The notes beneath the pieces were generated by a model. That model made no database searches. It was not told where the DNA came from and saw nothing but the letters and a program-made list of their open reading frames with translations. A stretch of 64,000 bases of DNA, taken from the NCBI GenBank assembly GCA_942490945.1, contig CALNYZ010000044.1, positions 496,001 through 560,000 on the forward strand, in the 5' to 3' direction. The stretch is from CALNYZ01 sp942490945. Lineage in GTDB: Bacteria > Pseudomonadota > Gammaproteobacteria > UBA6429 > Thiohalophilaceae. Position numbers and translations under genes: made by a program. Positions 36,266 through 44,221 of this stretch are shown in pieces. Position 1 is the stretch's first letter, and every line of letters begins with the position of its first letter.

Positions 36266-36910
36266 ATGAACAGTAACCCCTACCAGACACCACAAGCCGA
36301 CCTTGTTACGTCAGACGCGATACCTGAAAGTTTTCTTCACGGTAAAATAACAGCCAGGCAATTGGGTACCGCAGGCTGGCTGTCCATTCTTTATCTGATC
36401 TTTTCGCTACCACTGGACGGTTTTGCACTTTTTGCTGAGTATGTGCAGAATGAATCACTTAAAAAAGTCGGTGAAGTCTTATCCGTTTTCAATGTTATTT
36501 TTTATTCGTATCTCATGCTGGTGTTAAAAACGTTTTTACAGGCACGTATCCCCGGATTGTCTATCAATGTCATCACCTACCTGATAATCATTTCCAATTT
36601 TATTATATTGATAATCACACTCACGATACCTGTCCCCGATACAGCCGACTACCTGAAATTACTATCCTACTATGCAGTGCTATTCATTCCCGCCGGCATA
36701 CTTACCCTGATCTACGGTATTAAATTTTTACGTGTCAAAATCCACTATCCGCATTTAAAGGTATTTGGCTGGCTGATTATCGTAACGGGTATCTGCCTGC
36801 TGTCGATAGTACTGTTTATGCTGGTTATTCCATTAGGCATTGCCACGGACATCTATCTGGCAATATTGTTTTTTCAGGGCCGGCGCGAGCTGCTTGCACA
36901 TCGCGCCTGA
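36266..36910 (+). CDS. polytopic membrane protein, 214 aa
   Basis: No named family recognised. N-terminal NPYQTPQADL motif, common at the start of uncharacterised small membrane proteins, then about five hydrophobic helices (about residues 37-56, 68-90, 104-120, 130-150, 165-198). The first ATG after the DUF938 stop is used. No ribosome site stands out. Probably cotranscribed with the methyltransferase-like gene. Function unknown. Confidence 0.7.
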   Translation: MNSNPYQTPQADLVTSDAIPESFLHGKITARQLGTAGWLSILYLIFSLPLDGFALFAEYVQNESLKKVGEVLSVFNVIFYSYLMLVLKTFLQARIPGLSINVITYLIIISNFIILIITLTIPVPDTADYLKLLSYYAVLFIPAGILTLIYGIKFLRVKIHYPHLKVFGWLIIVTGICLLSIVLFMLVIPLGIATDIYLAILFFQGRRELLAHRA

Positions 36911-36959
36911 AAGAAAGTATTGGTATGTTCCTGAAGTGAGCCTTGTATAACTGGTACTA

Positions 36960-37628
36960 CTACGATTTTAAAACCGACGCCAGATAGTGACTGATGTCAT
37001 CAATCTCATCCGGCACGACCGAATGTTCCATTCGATACGGATGCCAGTCAACTTTATAGCCCAGCTCAAGCAAAAAGTTTTTCGAGGCTTCCGCCAGGCC
37101 CATGGGGATCACCATGTCATGCGTACCGTGCGCATAAAAAATCGGGATGTGTTGATTAGCCGCGTGGCGTTCAGCAGCTACGGTTTCATCCAGTGCTACG
37201 TAGGTGGATAAGGCCATAATCCCGGCCAGCGGTTTTGGATAACGTAGTCCAACATGCAGCGCCATCACGCCGCCCTGTGAAAAACCGGCCAGCAGAATGT
37301 TTTCGGTTTTGTAACCCTGCGCCACTTCGTTTGCGATGAGCGCGTTAATTAAGTCCGCCGACCGATGAATACCCGCAGCATCCTGTTGCGCATCAATTTG
37401 CGGCGCGATGATGTCATACCAGGCGCGCATTTCCACACCACTGTTAACGGTGATAGCTTGCACAGGCGCGTGGGGGAAAATAAATCGGGTTTCATCTTTG
37501 GCGGGAAAACTGAGTTCATCAACAATGGGTTCAAAGTCGTGACCGTTGGCACCCAGACCATGCAACCAGATAACACGGTACTTGCCCTGTGGCGGACCGA
37601 CCGTCACACACTCGAGTAATTCAGGCAT
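36960..37628 (-). CDS. carboxylesterase/phospholipase-type alpha/beta hydrolase
   Basis: 222 residues. Cytosolic serine hydrolase of the acyl-protein thioesterase/carboxylesterase family. Motifs are WLHGLGANGHDF (oxyanion loop), the nucleophile elbow GFSQGG, the catalytic Asp in GTHDMVIP, and His in RMEHSVVPDEI. Relatives hydrolyse short-chain esters and lysophospholipids; the natural substrate is unknown. Located 21 bases after cyaY on the same strand. Confidence 0.93.
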   Translation of the reverse strand: MPELLECVTVGPPQGKYRVIWLHGLGANGHDFEPIVDELSFPAKDETRFIFPHAPVQAITVNSGVEMRAWYDIIAPQIDAQQDAAGIHRSADLINALIANEVAQGYKTENILLAGFSQGGVMALHVGLRYPKPLAGIMALSTYVALDETVAAERHAANQHIPIFYAHGTHDMVIPMGLAEASKNFLLELGYKVDWHPYRMEHSVVPDEIDDISHYLASVLKS

Positions 37629-37649
37629 AGGATGTTGTGTCAGTAAACC

Positions 37650-37973
37650 CTACTCGCTCAGACTGACCGTGGCGCCCGACTGCTGTTCGCAATATTCGCT
37701 CAGCGCATCGAACAGTTCCTGCTTGTCCTGGTCGTTCAACCAGCTTTCCGATGCGGGGTCATAATCAAAATGAAAGCCACCCGACTTGGCCGCCACCCAG
37801 ATTTGTCGTAACGGTGCCTGGCGGTTAATAATAATTTTTGAATTGTTTTCAAAGGTCAGGGTAAGGATACCGCCTGCGGATTCGTAATCAATTTCAGCGC
37901 CGCTGACTTCAATGGACTCCTCGATTTTCTCGAAAACCTCATCCACCATCTGGTTAAACGTTGACTCATTCAT
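37650..37973 (-). CDS. cyaY: iron donor protein CyaY (frataxin)
   Basis: 107 residues from ATG 37973; upstream in-frame ATGs exist but add only a few residues. Frataxin fold protein with the acidic N-terminal helix (VDEVFEKIEESIE) and beta-sheet core QIWVAAKSGGFHFDYD. It binds iron and modulates Fe-S cluster assembly by IscS/IscU. The C-terminal LFDALSEYCEQQSG is as in the family. It is convergent relative to cyaA, as expected from its name and E. coli order. Confidence 0.95.
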   Translation of the reverse strand: MNESTFNQMVDEVFEKIEESIEVSGAEIDYESAGGILTLTFENNSKIIINRQAPLRQIWVAAKSGGFHFDYDPASESWLNDQDKQELFDALSEYCEQQSGATVSLSE

Positions 37974-38010
37974 GACACACATCCCCAAGAATTTTTTTCA
38001 ATCATACAAT

Positions 38011-38046
38011 AAAAAAAGCGAAGAGATCCCCCTTCGCTTTCTTTTT
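38011..38046 (-). terminator. intrinsic terminator for soxYZ (possibly bidirectional)
   Basis: Stem AAGCGAAG / CTTCGCTT. On the minus strand seven T follow directly. A T-rich run also follows on the plus side. Placed about 55 bases past the soxZ stop. Confidence 0.8.
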
Positions 38047-38102
38047 GTACCCCTGCCTTGCAGCGGGGTATTTACCGCTTAAAAATTAAATACTTAACCA
38101 GC

Positions 38103-38417
38103 TTATTTAACAGTCGCGGTAGCGGAATCTTTCCCGCCAGTATTGTCGACCCAGTTGATCGCGACCGTATCCCCGGCTTTGGCGCCAGCGACTTGGAACG
38201 ATAAGTACGGGTTCTTGGATACCGCTGGACCCCATTGTGCAGTCACAGCTTCTTTACCATTGTGGGTACAGGTCACTTCCGTAATGTAGTGAGCCGGTAC
38301 TTTTTTACCTGTTTTCTTGTCTTTGCGTGTGCCAGTTTCCATGGGGTGCGTAATTAACGCTTTCACCGTGGTGGTGTCACCTTTGGCCTGGGCTCGCATA
38401 CGTATTGAATTTGCCAT
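38103..38417 (-). CDS. soxZ: thiosulfate oxidation carrier complex protein SoxZ
   Basis: 104 residues from ATG 38417, which has an excellent AGGAGA site; the longer open frame overlaps soxY and has no family similarity. Beta-sandwich partner of SoxY. Seen: IRMRAQAKGDTTTVKALITHPMETG with the conserved HPMETG loop, VPAHYITEVT, and WGPAVSKNPYLSFQ. The SoxYZ dimer carries thiosulfate or sulfur on SoxY in the periplasm; SoxZ usually lacks its own signal peptide and is exported with SoxY. Follows soxY by 22 bases. Confidence 0.96.
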   Translation of the reverse strand: MANSIRMRAQAKGDTTTVKALITHPMETGTRKDKKTGKKVPAHYITEVTCTHNGKEAVTAQWGPAVSKNPYLSFQVAGAKAGDTVAINWVDNTGGKDSATATVK

Positions 38418-38439
38418 TGTGTTTTCTCCTAATCTGCCA

Positions 38440-38904
38440 TTAACCGCCACAGCCACCGATGGTGACTTTCACATCTTTGCGCGCCGCGTAGGCTTTACCG
38501 CCTGCTTTGACGACCGCAATCACATTCGAGGTTTTACCCATCTTGATGCGTGTTGCGACGAAGCCTTTCGCATTGGCACCTAACTTGAAGTTAGCCGCTA
38601 ACGGTGAAGGGTTCTTTTCAACAATGATGCTGATGTCGGAAATCCCGGCAATGCTGGTGGAAACGGTGACCGGTACCACGGCGCCGTTTTCAGCAATATC
38701 GGGGGCTTTGATTTTGATGTCGCCAGACGGGCTGGTGGCATCGGAGCCAAACAGGCTGGTCAGGGCATCCTGGACGCTTTTTGCTTCGAATGCGCTTTGT
38801 GGCCAGGCAGCTAATACGTTACGTGGGCTAACCAGCCCCGCACCAACGGCGACCGCAACCGCACTACCCGCAACTGTCCCTTGTAAAAATGTTCTGCGTT
38901 GCAT
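38440..38904 (-). CDS. soxY: thiosulfate oxidation carrier protein SoxY
   Basis: 154 residues. Twin-arginine signal MQRRTFLQG followed by a hydrophobic run with cleavage near AW. The C-terminal swinging arm GGCGG has the sulfur-carrying Cys152. During thiosulfate oxidation the substrate is bound here by SoxAX and processed by SoxB and SoxCD, none of which is in the window. soxYZ may stand alone, as in many bacteria that pair it with rDsr or other routes. CCGGAGGAA lies upstream of the start. A distinctive upstream region is described separately. Confidence 0.96.
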   Translation of the reverse strand: MQRRTFLQGTVAGSAVAVAVGAGLVSPRNVLAAWPQSAFEAKSVQDALTSLFGSDATSPSGDIKIKAPDIAENGAVVPVTVSTSIAGISDISIIVEKNPSPLAANFKLGANAKGFVATRIKMGKTSNVIAVVKAGGKAYAARKDVKVTIGGCGG

Positions 38905-38994
38905 GATTTTTATTCCTCCGGAATGAATATGAAATTCTCTAGTTCACCATACGCATTACAAGGATAGTGCCAAGTTTGGAATCCCTCTAAATAC

Positions 38995-39075
38995 AGCCAC
39001 TTAGCCATACTGCATTAGAAGTGGCTAATATTTAATCGTGCAAGATGCACGTTTTTCAATTGCAAAATGGCTAAG
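38995..39075. promoter_or_regulatory. cluster of TGGCTAA motifs and hairpin upstream of soxY
   Basis: TTAGCCA/TGGCTAA occurs three times (39001-39007, 39022-39028, 39068-39074), with alternating orientation. An eight-base inverted repeat AGCCACTT / AAGTGGCT spans 38995-39026. A six-base stem CGTGCA-AGA-TGCACG followed by five T (39037-39056) sits between the motifs. This looks like a regulator-binding region shared by soxY and the divergent 39195 gene. No known sox operator is recognised. Confidence 0.45.
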
Positions 39076-39194
39076 CAATGCAATACCATAGTGGTAAGAT
39101 TTGGAAAATAACAATATAAAAGTCACTAACCAAAAGCAGCCAACCTAATATTCTGCTTTCCCGTGATCCCATTCAATAAAAAGGAGACCATTGA

Positions 39195-39596
39195 ATGAAG
39201 CGCACAATCATCGCCATCGTTGCCGTATTTTTTGCCTGGGCCATTCTCGACTTCGTCATCCACGGCATACTGTTACAACCTACCTATGATGCCACTGCCA
39301 ACCTGTGGCGACCCATGGCCGAAATGAAAATGCCATTAATGTATCTGGTAACACTCATCGCAGCCTTCTGTTTTGTTTTCATCTACGGCTGTCTCATTAC
39401 CAACAAGTCAGTGAAAACAGCCGTGCAATATGGCGTCTTGTTTGGCATCGCAGCAGGCGTCTCGATGGGGTTTGGTTCCTACTCGTATATGCCCATACCG
39501 TTAACACTGGCATGGGGCTGGTTTACTGGGACATTGGTTGAAGCGGTAGTCGCGGGAGTGTTGGTGGGGGTGATAGTGAAGGCAGATACTGTCTAA
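39195..39596 (+). CDS. small polytopic membrane protein, 133 aa
   Basis: No function recognised. Four hydrophobic helices (about residues 4-25, 49-68, 77-97, 104-127). The first contains FFAWAILDFVIHGILL, a pattern seen in uncharacterised small membrane proteins. A very good AAGGAGA ribosome site supports the start. Divergent from soxYZ and probably cotranscribed with the next small membrane gene 17 bases later. Confidence 0.72.
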   Translation: MKRTIIAIVAVFFAWAILDFVIHGILLQPTYDATANLWRPMAEMKMPLMYLVTLIAAFCFVFIYGCLITNKSVKTAVQYGVLFGIAAGVSMGFGSYSYMPIPLTLAWGWFTGTLVEAVVAGVLVGVIVKADTV

Positions 39597-39613
39597 ATAA
39601 TTGTGAGAAGATC

Positions 39614-39910
39614 ATGAAATCAAAATTACACAAGTTCATTAATATAGGTCTTGCGATAATTGGTATTGTATTCGCTGTTGTATGTCTTAGTTACTTTCGT
39701 GCAAATAACCATGTGAAAGGGGTGTTAGTGTCAATCTGGTTACTGGCACCGCCTGTTTACTTCTTCGTAGATTGGGTTTTCCTCTATAAGGAAAGTGATG
39801 AATACCCGCTTGAAAAATTTCAATATTCACAAAAACTTGCACGGGACATCTGGCTGGCTGTATCCGTCATTTTGATAGCTTTATATTTTAATGACTTTCA
39901 ATTCAGGTAA
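39614..39910 (+). CDS. small membrane protein, 98 aa
   Basis: Not recognised. Three hydrophobic helices (about residues 10-28, 37-57, 75-93) with a charged loop KESDEYPLEKFQYSQK. GAGAAG precedes the ATG. AT-rich relative to its upstream neighbour. No fold or motif gives a role. Confidence 0.65.
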   Translation: MKSKLHKFINIGLAIIGIVFAVVCLSYFRANNHVKGVLVSIWLLAPPVYFFVDWVFLYKESDEYPLEKFQYSQKLARDIWLAVSVILIALYFNDFQFR

Positions 39911-39937
39911 GACTTCTGATGTAATTAGGTAACAGTC

Positions 39938-39984
39938 CACGATTAATTGATTTTAATTTGTAAATAATAAATCTGTCCCTGTTT
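39938..39984 (+). repeat. REP/RAYT-type repeat remnant
   Basis: CAGTCCACGATTAATT on the left and AATAAATCTGTCCCTGTTT on the right resemble the two ends of the 'GGGACAGACCACGG' family of repeats often found with REP-associated transposases. TCTGTCCCTGTTT at 39972-39984 is the exact reverse complement of a copy at 44240-44252. Confidence 0.45.
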
Positions 39985-40033
39985 CTAGACAACGTGGCGA
40001 AATTTCGAATTAAAGCAATGAGTAATTTTGACT

Positions 40034-40525
40034 ATGGAACTTAAAGCTCTACAGGCCGATTTGACTGACCTGCCGTTTATGCACTCACTTTTTATCAGCG
40101 AAGTCGAGGATGGTCATTTCACCAAAGGATTGCTCAAGGAAGAGCAGCAGGAATTATCGCGGGCCAACATGGAATCCATTATTGTCCATGGAATACAGCG
40201 GGATAATGGATTGCGCGCACAAGCTATCATTTACGAGAAAAATGAGCAGCGAGTAGGTTTTGTTATTATGTCCGAACTTGAGCCTGGCGAGGGTGGTAAC
40301 GAAATGTATGTTATGGCGGTGGATAAGAAATTTCGTGGCAAGGGTTTTGGCAGTATGATTTTAGACGATGTTATCCAACGTATTGTGCCGCATGCTAATT
40401 TGTTTGTACGCTGCATGCCGGATTCGATAGTCATGTACCAGATGTTGATTAAGCGTGGGTTTACTCAATTTGAAACCGACGAGGAAGGAACACAGTACCT
40501 AGCAAAAAAGAAGGCAAGCCAATGA
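40034..40525 (+). CDS. GNAT family N-acetyltransferase
   Basis: 163 residues from ATG 40034 (a TTG two codons earlier is possible). The central block EMYVMAVDKKFRGKGFGSMI contains the acetyl-CoA-binding (R/Q)xxGxG motif (FRGKGFG). The C-terminal YQMLIKRGFTQFE matches the usual 'YxxxGF' end of GNAT proteins. It transfers an acetyl group to an unknown acceptor, which could be a small molecule or a protein N-terminus. No operon partner is evident. Confidence 0.82.
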   Translation: MELKALQADLTDLPFMHSLFISEVEDGHFTKGLLKEEQQELSRANMESIIVHGIQRDNGLRAQAIIYEKNEQRVGFVIMSELEPGEGGNEMYVMAVDKKFRGKGFGSMILDDVIQRIVPHANLFVRCMPDSIVMYQMLIKRGFTQFETDEEGTQYLAKKKASQ

Positions 40526-40532
40526 TCACTAA

Positions 40533-40739
40533 ATGAGGTGCACTATTAAACCCTACTATTTCCTGATTGCTACTATAATTATCATCTGTTTTTACATGCT
40601 TGCCATCATTACTACATCAATATTTCTCAAGTACCGTAATGAGCCGGCATGATTGAGCATAATCGGGTTATGGGTCATGGTCTGTGGTACCTCTATCGGC
40701 TATTTGCTGCGTGTTGGGCGCATGCTGTTTAATTCTTGG
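40533..40739 (+). pseudogene. decayed membrane-protein gene, interrupted by an in-frame TGA
   Basis: From ATG 40533 a 39-residue frame encodes one strong membrane helix (FLIATIIIICFYMLAIITT) and ends in TGA at 40650-40652. The same frame stays open and encodes a second hydrophobic stretch, LSIIGLWVMVCGTSIGYLL, up to about 40739. There it runs into repeat-like sequence (GGGGTCATTGGGGTCAGAG). This looks like one membrane protein broken by a stop and truncated at its 3' end. A genuine 39-residue gene is the alternative. Confidence 0.5.
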
Positions 40740-40778
40740 GGTCATTGGGGTCAGAGTTGCCTTGACCCAAAGGGTAAG
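40738..40778 (+). repeat. short 'GGGGTCAGAG' mobile-repeat remnant
   Basis: TGGGGTCATTGGGGTCAGAG followed by a CTTGACCC half that pairs with GGGTCA. Such GGGGTCAGAG motifs mark the ends of REP/Y1-transposase elements in many gammaproteobacteria. Related scraps occur near 45420 (GAGGTCAGATTTATTT) and 51994 (AAGGTCAGAGTAAAATT). Confidence 0.35.
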
Positions 40779-40846
40779 GTACACATAATGAAACGCGAAG
40801 CGGTTCTATGTGCATAAAGCTACTTCCCGTCATGATGGTAGATTGA

Positions 40847-41059
40847 TCAGTGTGTTTCACATGCACAAACTGATGCAGGATAACCCGACTGTTCCAGCGC
40901 ATTCGCAATCTCGTCAGCATGCGTATCGGATTCCACGCTGACCTGATGTTTATTCAAGTCAATTTGCACAATGGCATCCGGATCAACAGTTTTAATCGTG
41001 CGGGTAACAACGGACTTGCAATGTCCACACGTCATGTTATTTACAATAAAGTTCATCAT
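40847..41059 (-). CDS. copZ: heavy-metal-associated domain copper chaperone (CopZ-like)
   Basis: 70 residues: a single HMA domain with the metal site MTCGHC (Cys11, Cys14) and a ferredoxin-like beta-alpha-beta pattern. Two more cysteines in VCACETH at the C-terminus are unusual for the family and may add metal ligands. It would carry Cu(I) to CopA or CueR. An AGGAG site precedes the ATG. Divergent from copA, with matching CueR-type promoters between. Confidence 0.9.
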   Translation of the reverse strand: MMNFIVNNMTCGHCKSVVTRTIKTVDPDAIVQIDLNKHQVSVESDTHADEIANALEQSGYPASVCACETH

Positions 41060-41092
41060 GGTAGTTCTCCTTTCGGTTGTTTAAGTCTCCAT

Positions 41093-41123
41093 AGGCTAGT
41101 GCTTCCCATCGTTGGAAGGTCAA
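41093..41123 (-). promoter_or_regulatory. CueR-type promoter/operator for copZ
   Basis: On the minus strand TTGACC, a 19-base spacer, then TAGCCT. The long spacer is diagnostic of MerR-family activation. The spacer holds the dyad CTTCC / GGAAG with a seven-base centre, matching known CueR boxes. Confidence 0.85.
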
Positions 41124-41147
41124 GTAAAAAAATAATTATATATTTTC

Positions 41148-41178
41148 TTGACCTTCCAACGATGGGAAGGCTTAGGCT
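41148..41178 (+). promoter_or_regulatory. CueR-type promoter/operator for copA
   Basis: TTGACC, exactly 19 bases, then TAGGCT. The spacer contains CCTTCC-AACGATG-GGAAGG, a perfect six-base dyad. The box is the mirror image of the copZ promoter, and the two share a 20-base identical core, separated by an AT-rich linker of about 25 bases. Confidence 0.88.
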
Positions 41179-41211
41179 TGTCGTATCATCTAACATTCAG
41201 GAGATAAGGCG

Positions 41212-43629
41212 ATGAAGAACAACACGATGCTGGCAACTGATCTGGTCATGGATACTATGGAAAGTCAGGTTTGCCAGTTACCCATTGAAGGAATGAGCGG
41301 TGCCTCATGCGTAAGTCGTGTCGAAAAGGCCTTGTCGGCAGTGCCGGGTGTCACGCAGGCCATGGTCAATCTGGCCAATGAAACCGCCACCGTGAATAGT
41401 CAGGTTGGAGTACCGGTGACTGATCTGGCGAATGCCATCGAACAGGCAGGTTACCAGGTTGCCCAGCAGCAGATTCACCTTGTGATAGAGGGGATGACCT
41501 GTGCTTCCTGTGTTTCGCGAGTCGAAAAGGCCTTACTGAAAGTACCCGGCGTTATTAGTGCCCAGGTCAATCTGGCAACTGAAAAGGCCAGCGTGACGCT
41601 ATATAAGGGTATATCTACCAGTGCTGCCCTGATTAATGCCGTCACCGAGGCCGGATACCAGGCCAGTATCGATAGTGGTAAACCATTACAAAAAGCAAGC
41701 CGCAATAACAGGGATGTACGTCATCTGGTTTTGGCTGCTGTGTTTACCCTGCCGTTGGTCTTGCCCATGTTCGGATTGCTGTTCGGTAAGCACTGGATGC
41801 TCAATGGCTGGGTGCAATTAATACTGGCCACGCCGGTGCAGTTCTGGCTTGGTGCACGTTTTTACCGTGCTGGCTGGAAGGCGCTGAAATCAGGAACCGG
41901 TAACATGGATTTACTCGTTGCCCTTGGCACCAGTGCCGCCTATGGGTTGTCTCTTTATCATCTGTTGTTTGCGACAGGTGAGCATGCACAGATGCAATTG
42001 TATTTTGAAACCTCAGCGGCTGTCATGACACTGATCCTGCTAGGCAAGTTTCTCGAATCGCGCGCCAAACGTCAGGCCGTTGATGCGATTCGAGCACTGC
42101 AGTCATTGCGTCCGGATCATGCGCGCGTACGTCGTGGCAATGAAGAGTTGGATATCCCGCTTGATCAGGTGTTAGTGGGTGACAGGGTTGTTGTTCGTCC
42201 CGGTGAGCGTATACCCGTGGATGGAATAGTGTTTGAAGGCCGCAGTCACGTGGATGAATCGTTATTAACCGGAGAGAGTTTGCCAGTAAACAAAGAGCCG
42301 GGCATGAACGTCACCGGTGGGGCCGTAAACAAAGAAGGCGTGTTAATTGTTGAAACAGAAACGATTGGTGCAGAAACCACACTCGCGCGCATCATTCGTA
42401 TGGTTGAAAATGCACAGGCAGCAAAAGCCCCAATCCAGCGTACGGTTGACAAGATTAGTGCCGTGTTCGTTCCAATTGTTATCGTTATCGCCATCGTGAC
42501 GTTTTTCGCTTGGGGTTTTATTACCTCTGACTGGCAGCAGGCACTTTTAAATGCGGTGGCTGTTATGGTCATCGCCTGTCCCTGTGCCCTTGGGCTGGCA
42601 ACGCCGGCGGCGATTATGGCGGGTACAGGTACAGCCGCGCGCTACGGCATTCTGATTAAAGACGCCGAAGCACTTGAAGTGGCACATGCCATTATGACCG
42701 TTGCGTTTGATAAAACCGGTACGCTAACACTGGGGCAAACGCGCCTGGTGCGCATGGAATCGTTTGATGAGAATCAATTAACCACATTGGCAACGGCAGC
42801 GGGCTTGCAACAGGGTAGTGAGCATCCGTTAGCGATTGCCATCATTGATGAAGCCAAACTCAAGGGACTACCGATCCCAAATGCATCGGATATCCAGGCC
42901 ATACCGGGTCGAGGCATGTCTGGACGTGTCAACGGTCAGAAGTTTATATTAGGTAACACACGTCTTATGCGGGAAAACAACATTGATTATTCAGCGATGA
43001 AAAATCTGGCAGATGATTTAATGCAACAAGGTAACACGCTGTCATGGCTGGCTGTCGTTGATAATCAACCACGAATTCTGGCGCTATTTGCGTTTGGTGA
43101 TAACGTTAAACCCGAAGCAGCAGATGCGATTAATGCATTACATGCCATAGGGATTAAAACCGTTATGATTACCGGTGACAATTTGGGTAGTGCACGCGCT
43201 ATTGGCGAACCACTTGGTATAGACAAGATTGAAGCGGAAGTCTTACCGTCAGATAAAGCAGCAATTGTGGAGCAATATAAAAAATTTGGTCGCGTCGCCA
43301 TGGTGGGTGACGGTATCAACGATGCACCCGCTCTGGCGACGGCGGATGTCGGTATTGCAATGGGTACAGGCACGGATGTTGCGATGCACACGGCGGGCAT
43401 TACCCTGATGCGCGGTGACCCACGTCTGGTGGCCAGTGCGATCGATATTTCACGTCGTACTTATCGCAAAATATATCAGAACCTGTTCTGGGCCTTTATC
43501 TATAATGTGATTGGTATTCCACTGGCTGCATTCGGATTACTAAACCCTATCTTTGCTGGTGCAGCGATGGCATTCAGTAGTATCAGCGTGGTACTGAATG
43601 CGCTGTTGTTAAAGCGCTGGCATCCATAA
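41212..43629 (+). CDS. copA: Cu(I)-exporting P1B-type ATPase CopA
   Basis: 805 residues. Two N-terminal HMA domains, eight membrane helices, A-domain TGES, the transport-site CPC (near residues 455-457) in VIACPCALGLATPAA, phosphorylation DKTGTLT near residue 500, and VGDGINDAPAL near 696. It exports Cu(I) from the cytoplasm. The second HMA has a normal GMTCASC (Cys96, Cys99). The first reads GMSGASC, so one Cys of the CxxC is lost and that domain probably cannot bind copper normally. AGGAG supports the start. cueR follows after nine bases. Confidence 0.97.
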   Translation: MKNNTMLATDLVMDTMESQVCQLPIEGMSGASCVSRVEKALSAVPGVTQAMVNLANETATVNSQVGVPVTDLANAIEQAGYQVAQQQIHLVIEGMTCASCVSRVEKALLKVPGVISAQVNLATEKASVTLYKGISTSAALINAVTEAGYQASIDSGKPLQKASRNNRDVRHLVLAAVFTLPLVLPMFGLLFGKHWMLNGWVQLILATPVQFWLGARFYRAGWKALKSGTGNMDLLVALGTSAAYGLSLYHLLFATGEHAQMQLYFETSAAVMTLILLGKFLESRAKRQAVDAIRALQSLRPDHARVRRGNEELDIPLDQVLVGDRVVVRPGERIPVDGIVFEGRSHVDESLLTGESLPVNKEPGMNVTGGAVNKEGVLIVETETIGAETTLARIIRMVENAQAAKAPIQRTVDKISAVFVPIVIVIAIVTFFAWGFITSDWQQALLNAVAVMVIACPCALGLATPAAIMAGTGTAARYGILIKDAEALEVAHAIMTVAFDKTGTLTLGQTRLVRMESFDENQLTTLATAAGLQQGSEHPLAIAIIDEAKLKGLPIPNASDIQAIPGRGMSGRVNGQKFILGNTRLMRENNIDYSAMKNLADDLMQQGNTLSWLAVVDNQPRILALFAFGDNVKPEAADAINALHAIGIKTVMITGDNLGSARAIGEPLGIDKIEAEVLPSDKAAIVEQYKKFGRVAMVGDGINDAPALATADVGIAMGTGTDVAMHTAGITLMRGDPRLVASAIDISRRTYRKIYQNLFWAFIYNVIGIPLAAFGLLNPIFAGAAMAFSSISVVLNALLLKRWHP

Positions 43630-43638
43630 GGAGGACGC

Positions 43639-44103
43639 ATGAGTCAGACGCTTAACATTGGACAGGCCGCACGAGAATCCGGGGTCAGCGCCAAAATGAT
43701 TCGGCATTATGAAACTATCGGATTGCTGAATGAACCACGGCGAACGGATGCAGGATATCGAGTGTATGAAGATGTCGACATACATCGATTACGTTTTATT
43801 CGTCAGTCGCGAAACCTGGGGTTCCCGATCGAGCAAATAAAAGAATTGTTAGGTCTGTGGCAAAACCAACGGCGCACGAGCAAAAAGGTAAAGGAGCTCG
43901 CTTTAAAGCACCTTGCTGAACTGGATGAACGAATACGTGAGCTTCAGGAAATCAAACAGACTATCTCGCACCTGGTCGATCATTGTCATGGCGATGATCG
44001 ACCAGAGTGTCCAATCCTGGATGGACTGGCAATGTCGCTTGATGTTCCGAAAATAAAAAAAGTGAAAGATAAGAAACGGAATTTGAAAAACCATGGAAAA
44101 TAG
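43639..44103 (+). CDS. cueR: copper-responsive MerR-family regulator CueR
   Basis: 154 residues. MerR winged helix at the N-terminus (MIRHYETIGLL, GYRVYEDVDIHRLRFI), dimerisation helix, and a metal-binding loop with Cys116 and Cys124 (CHGDDRPEC). The eight-residue spacing is that of E. coli CueR Cys112/Cys120, which bind one Cu(I). A Lys-rich tail of about 20 residues is longer than usual. GGAGG lies just before the ATG and the gene follows copA, so it is autoregulated through the copA promoter. Confidence 0.95.
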   Translation: MSQTLNIGQAARESGVSAKMIRHYETIGLLNEPRRTDAGYRVYEDVDIHRLRFIRQSRNLGFPIEQIKELLGLWQNQRRTSKKVKELALKHLAELDERIRELQEIKQTISHLVDHCHGDDRPECPILDGLAMSLDVPKIKKVKDKKRNLKNHGK

Positions 44104-44221
44104 TTTGGCAATAATATTAACTAATTATTGCTCCTGTTCGCAGGAACTAATTTAAAGGATGTCAGGCTCCTTTATTTACTAAATGATCATGAGTAAATTC
44201 AAAATATTTCATATAATGATC

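Noticed and set aside
38507..38926. 139-codon plus-strand frame opposite soxY
   Set aside because: Antisense shadow of a secure soxY. No ribosome site and no family-like features.
39037..39056. Hairpin plus T5 upstream of soxY as a true terminator
   Set aside because: No gene ends nearby on the plus strand, so it is more likely part of the regulatory region.
40650..40652. TGA read as selenocysteine in the broken membrane gene
   Set aside because: No SECIS-like hairpin is obvious just downstream, the neighbourhood has no selenoprotein genes, and the gene is also truncated at its 3' end.
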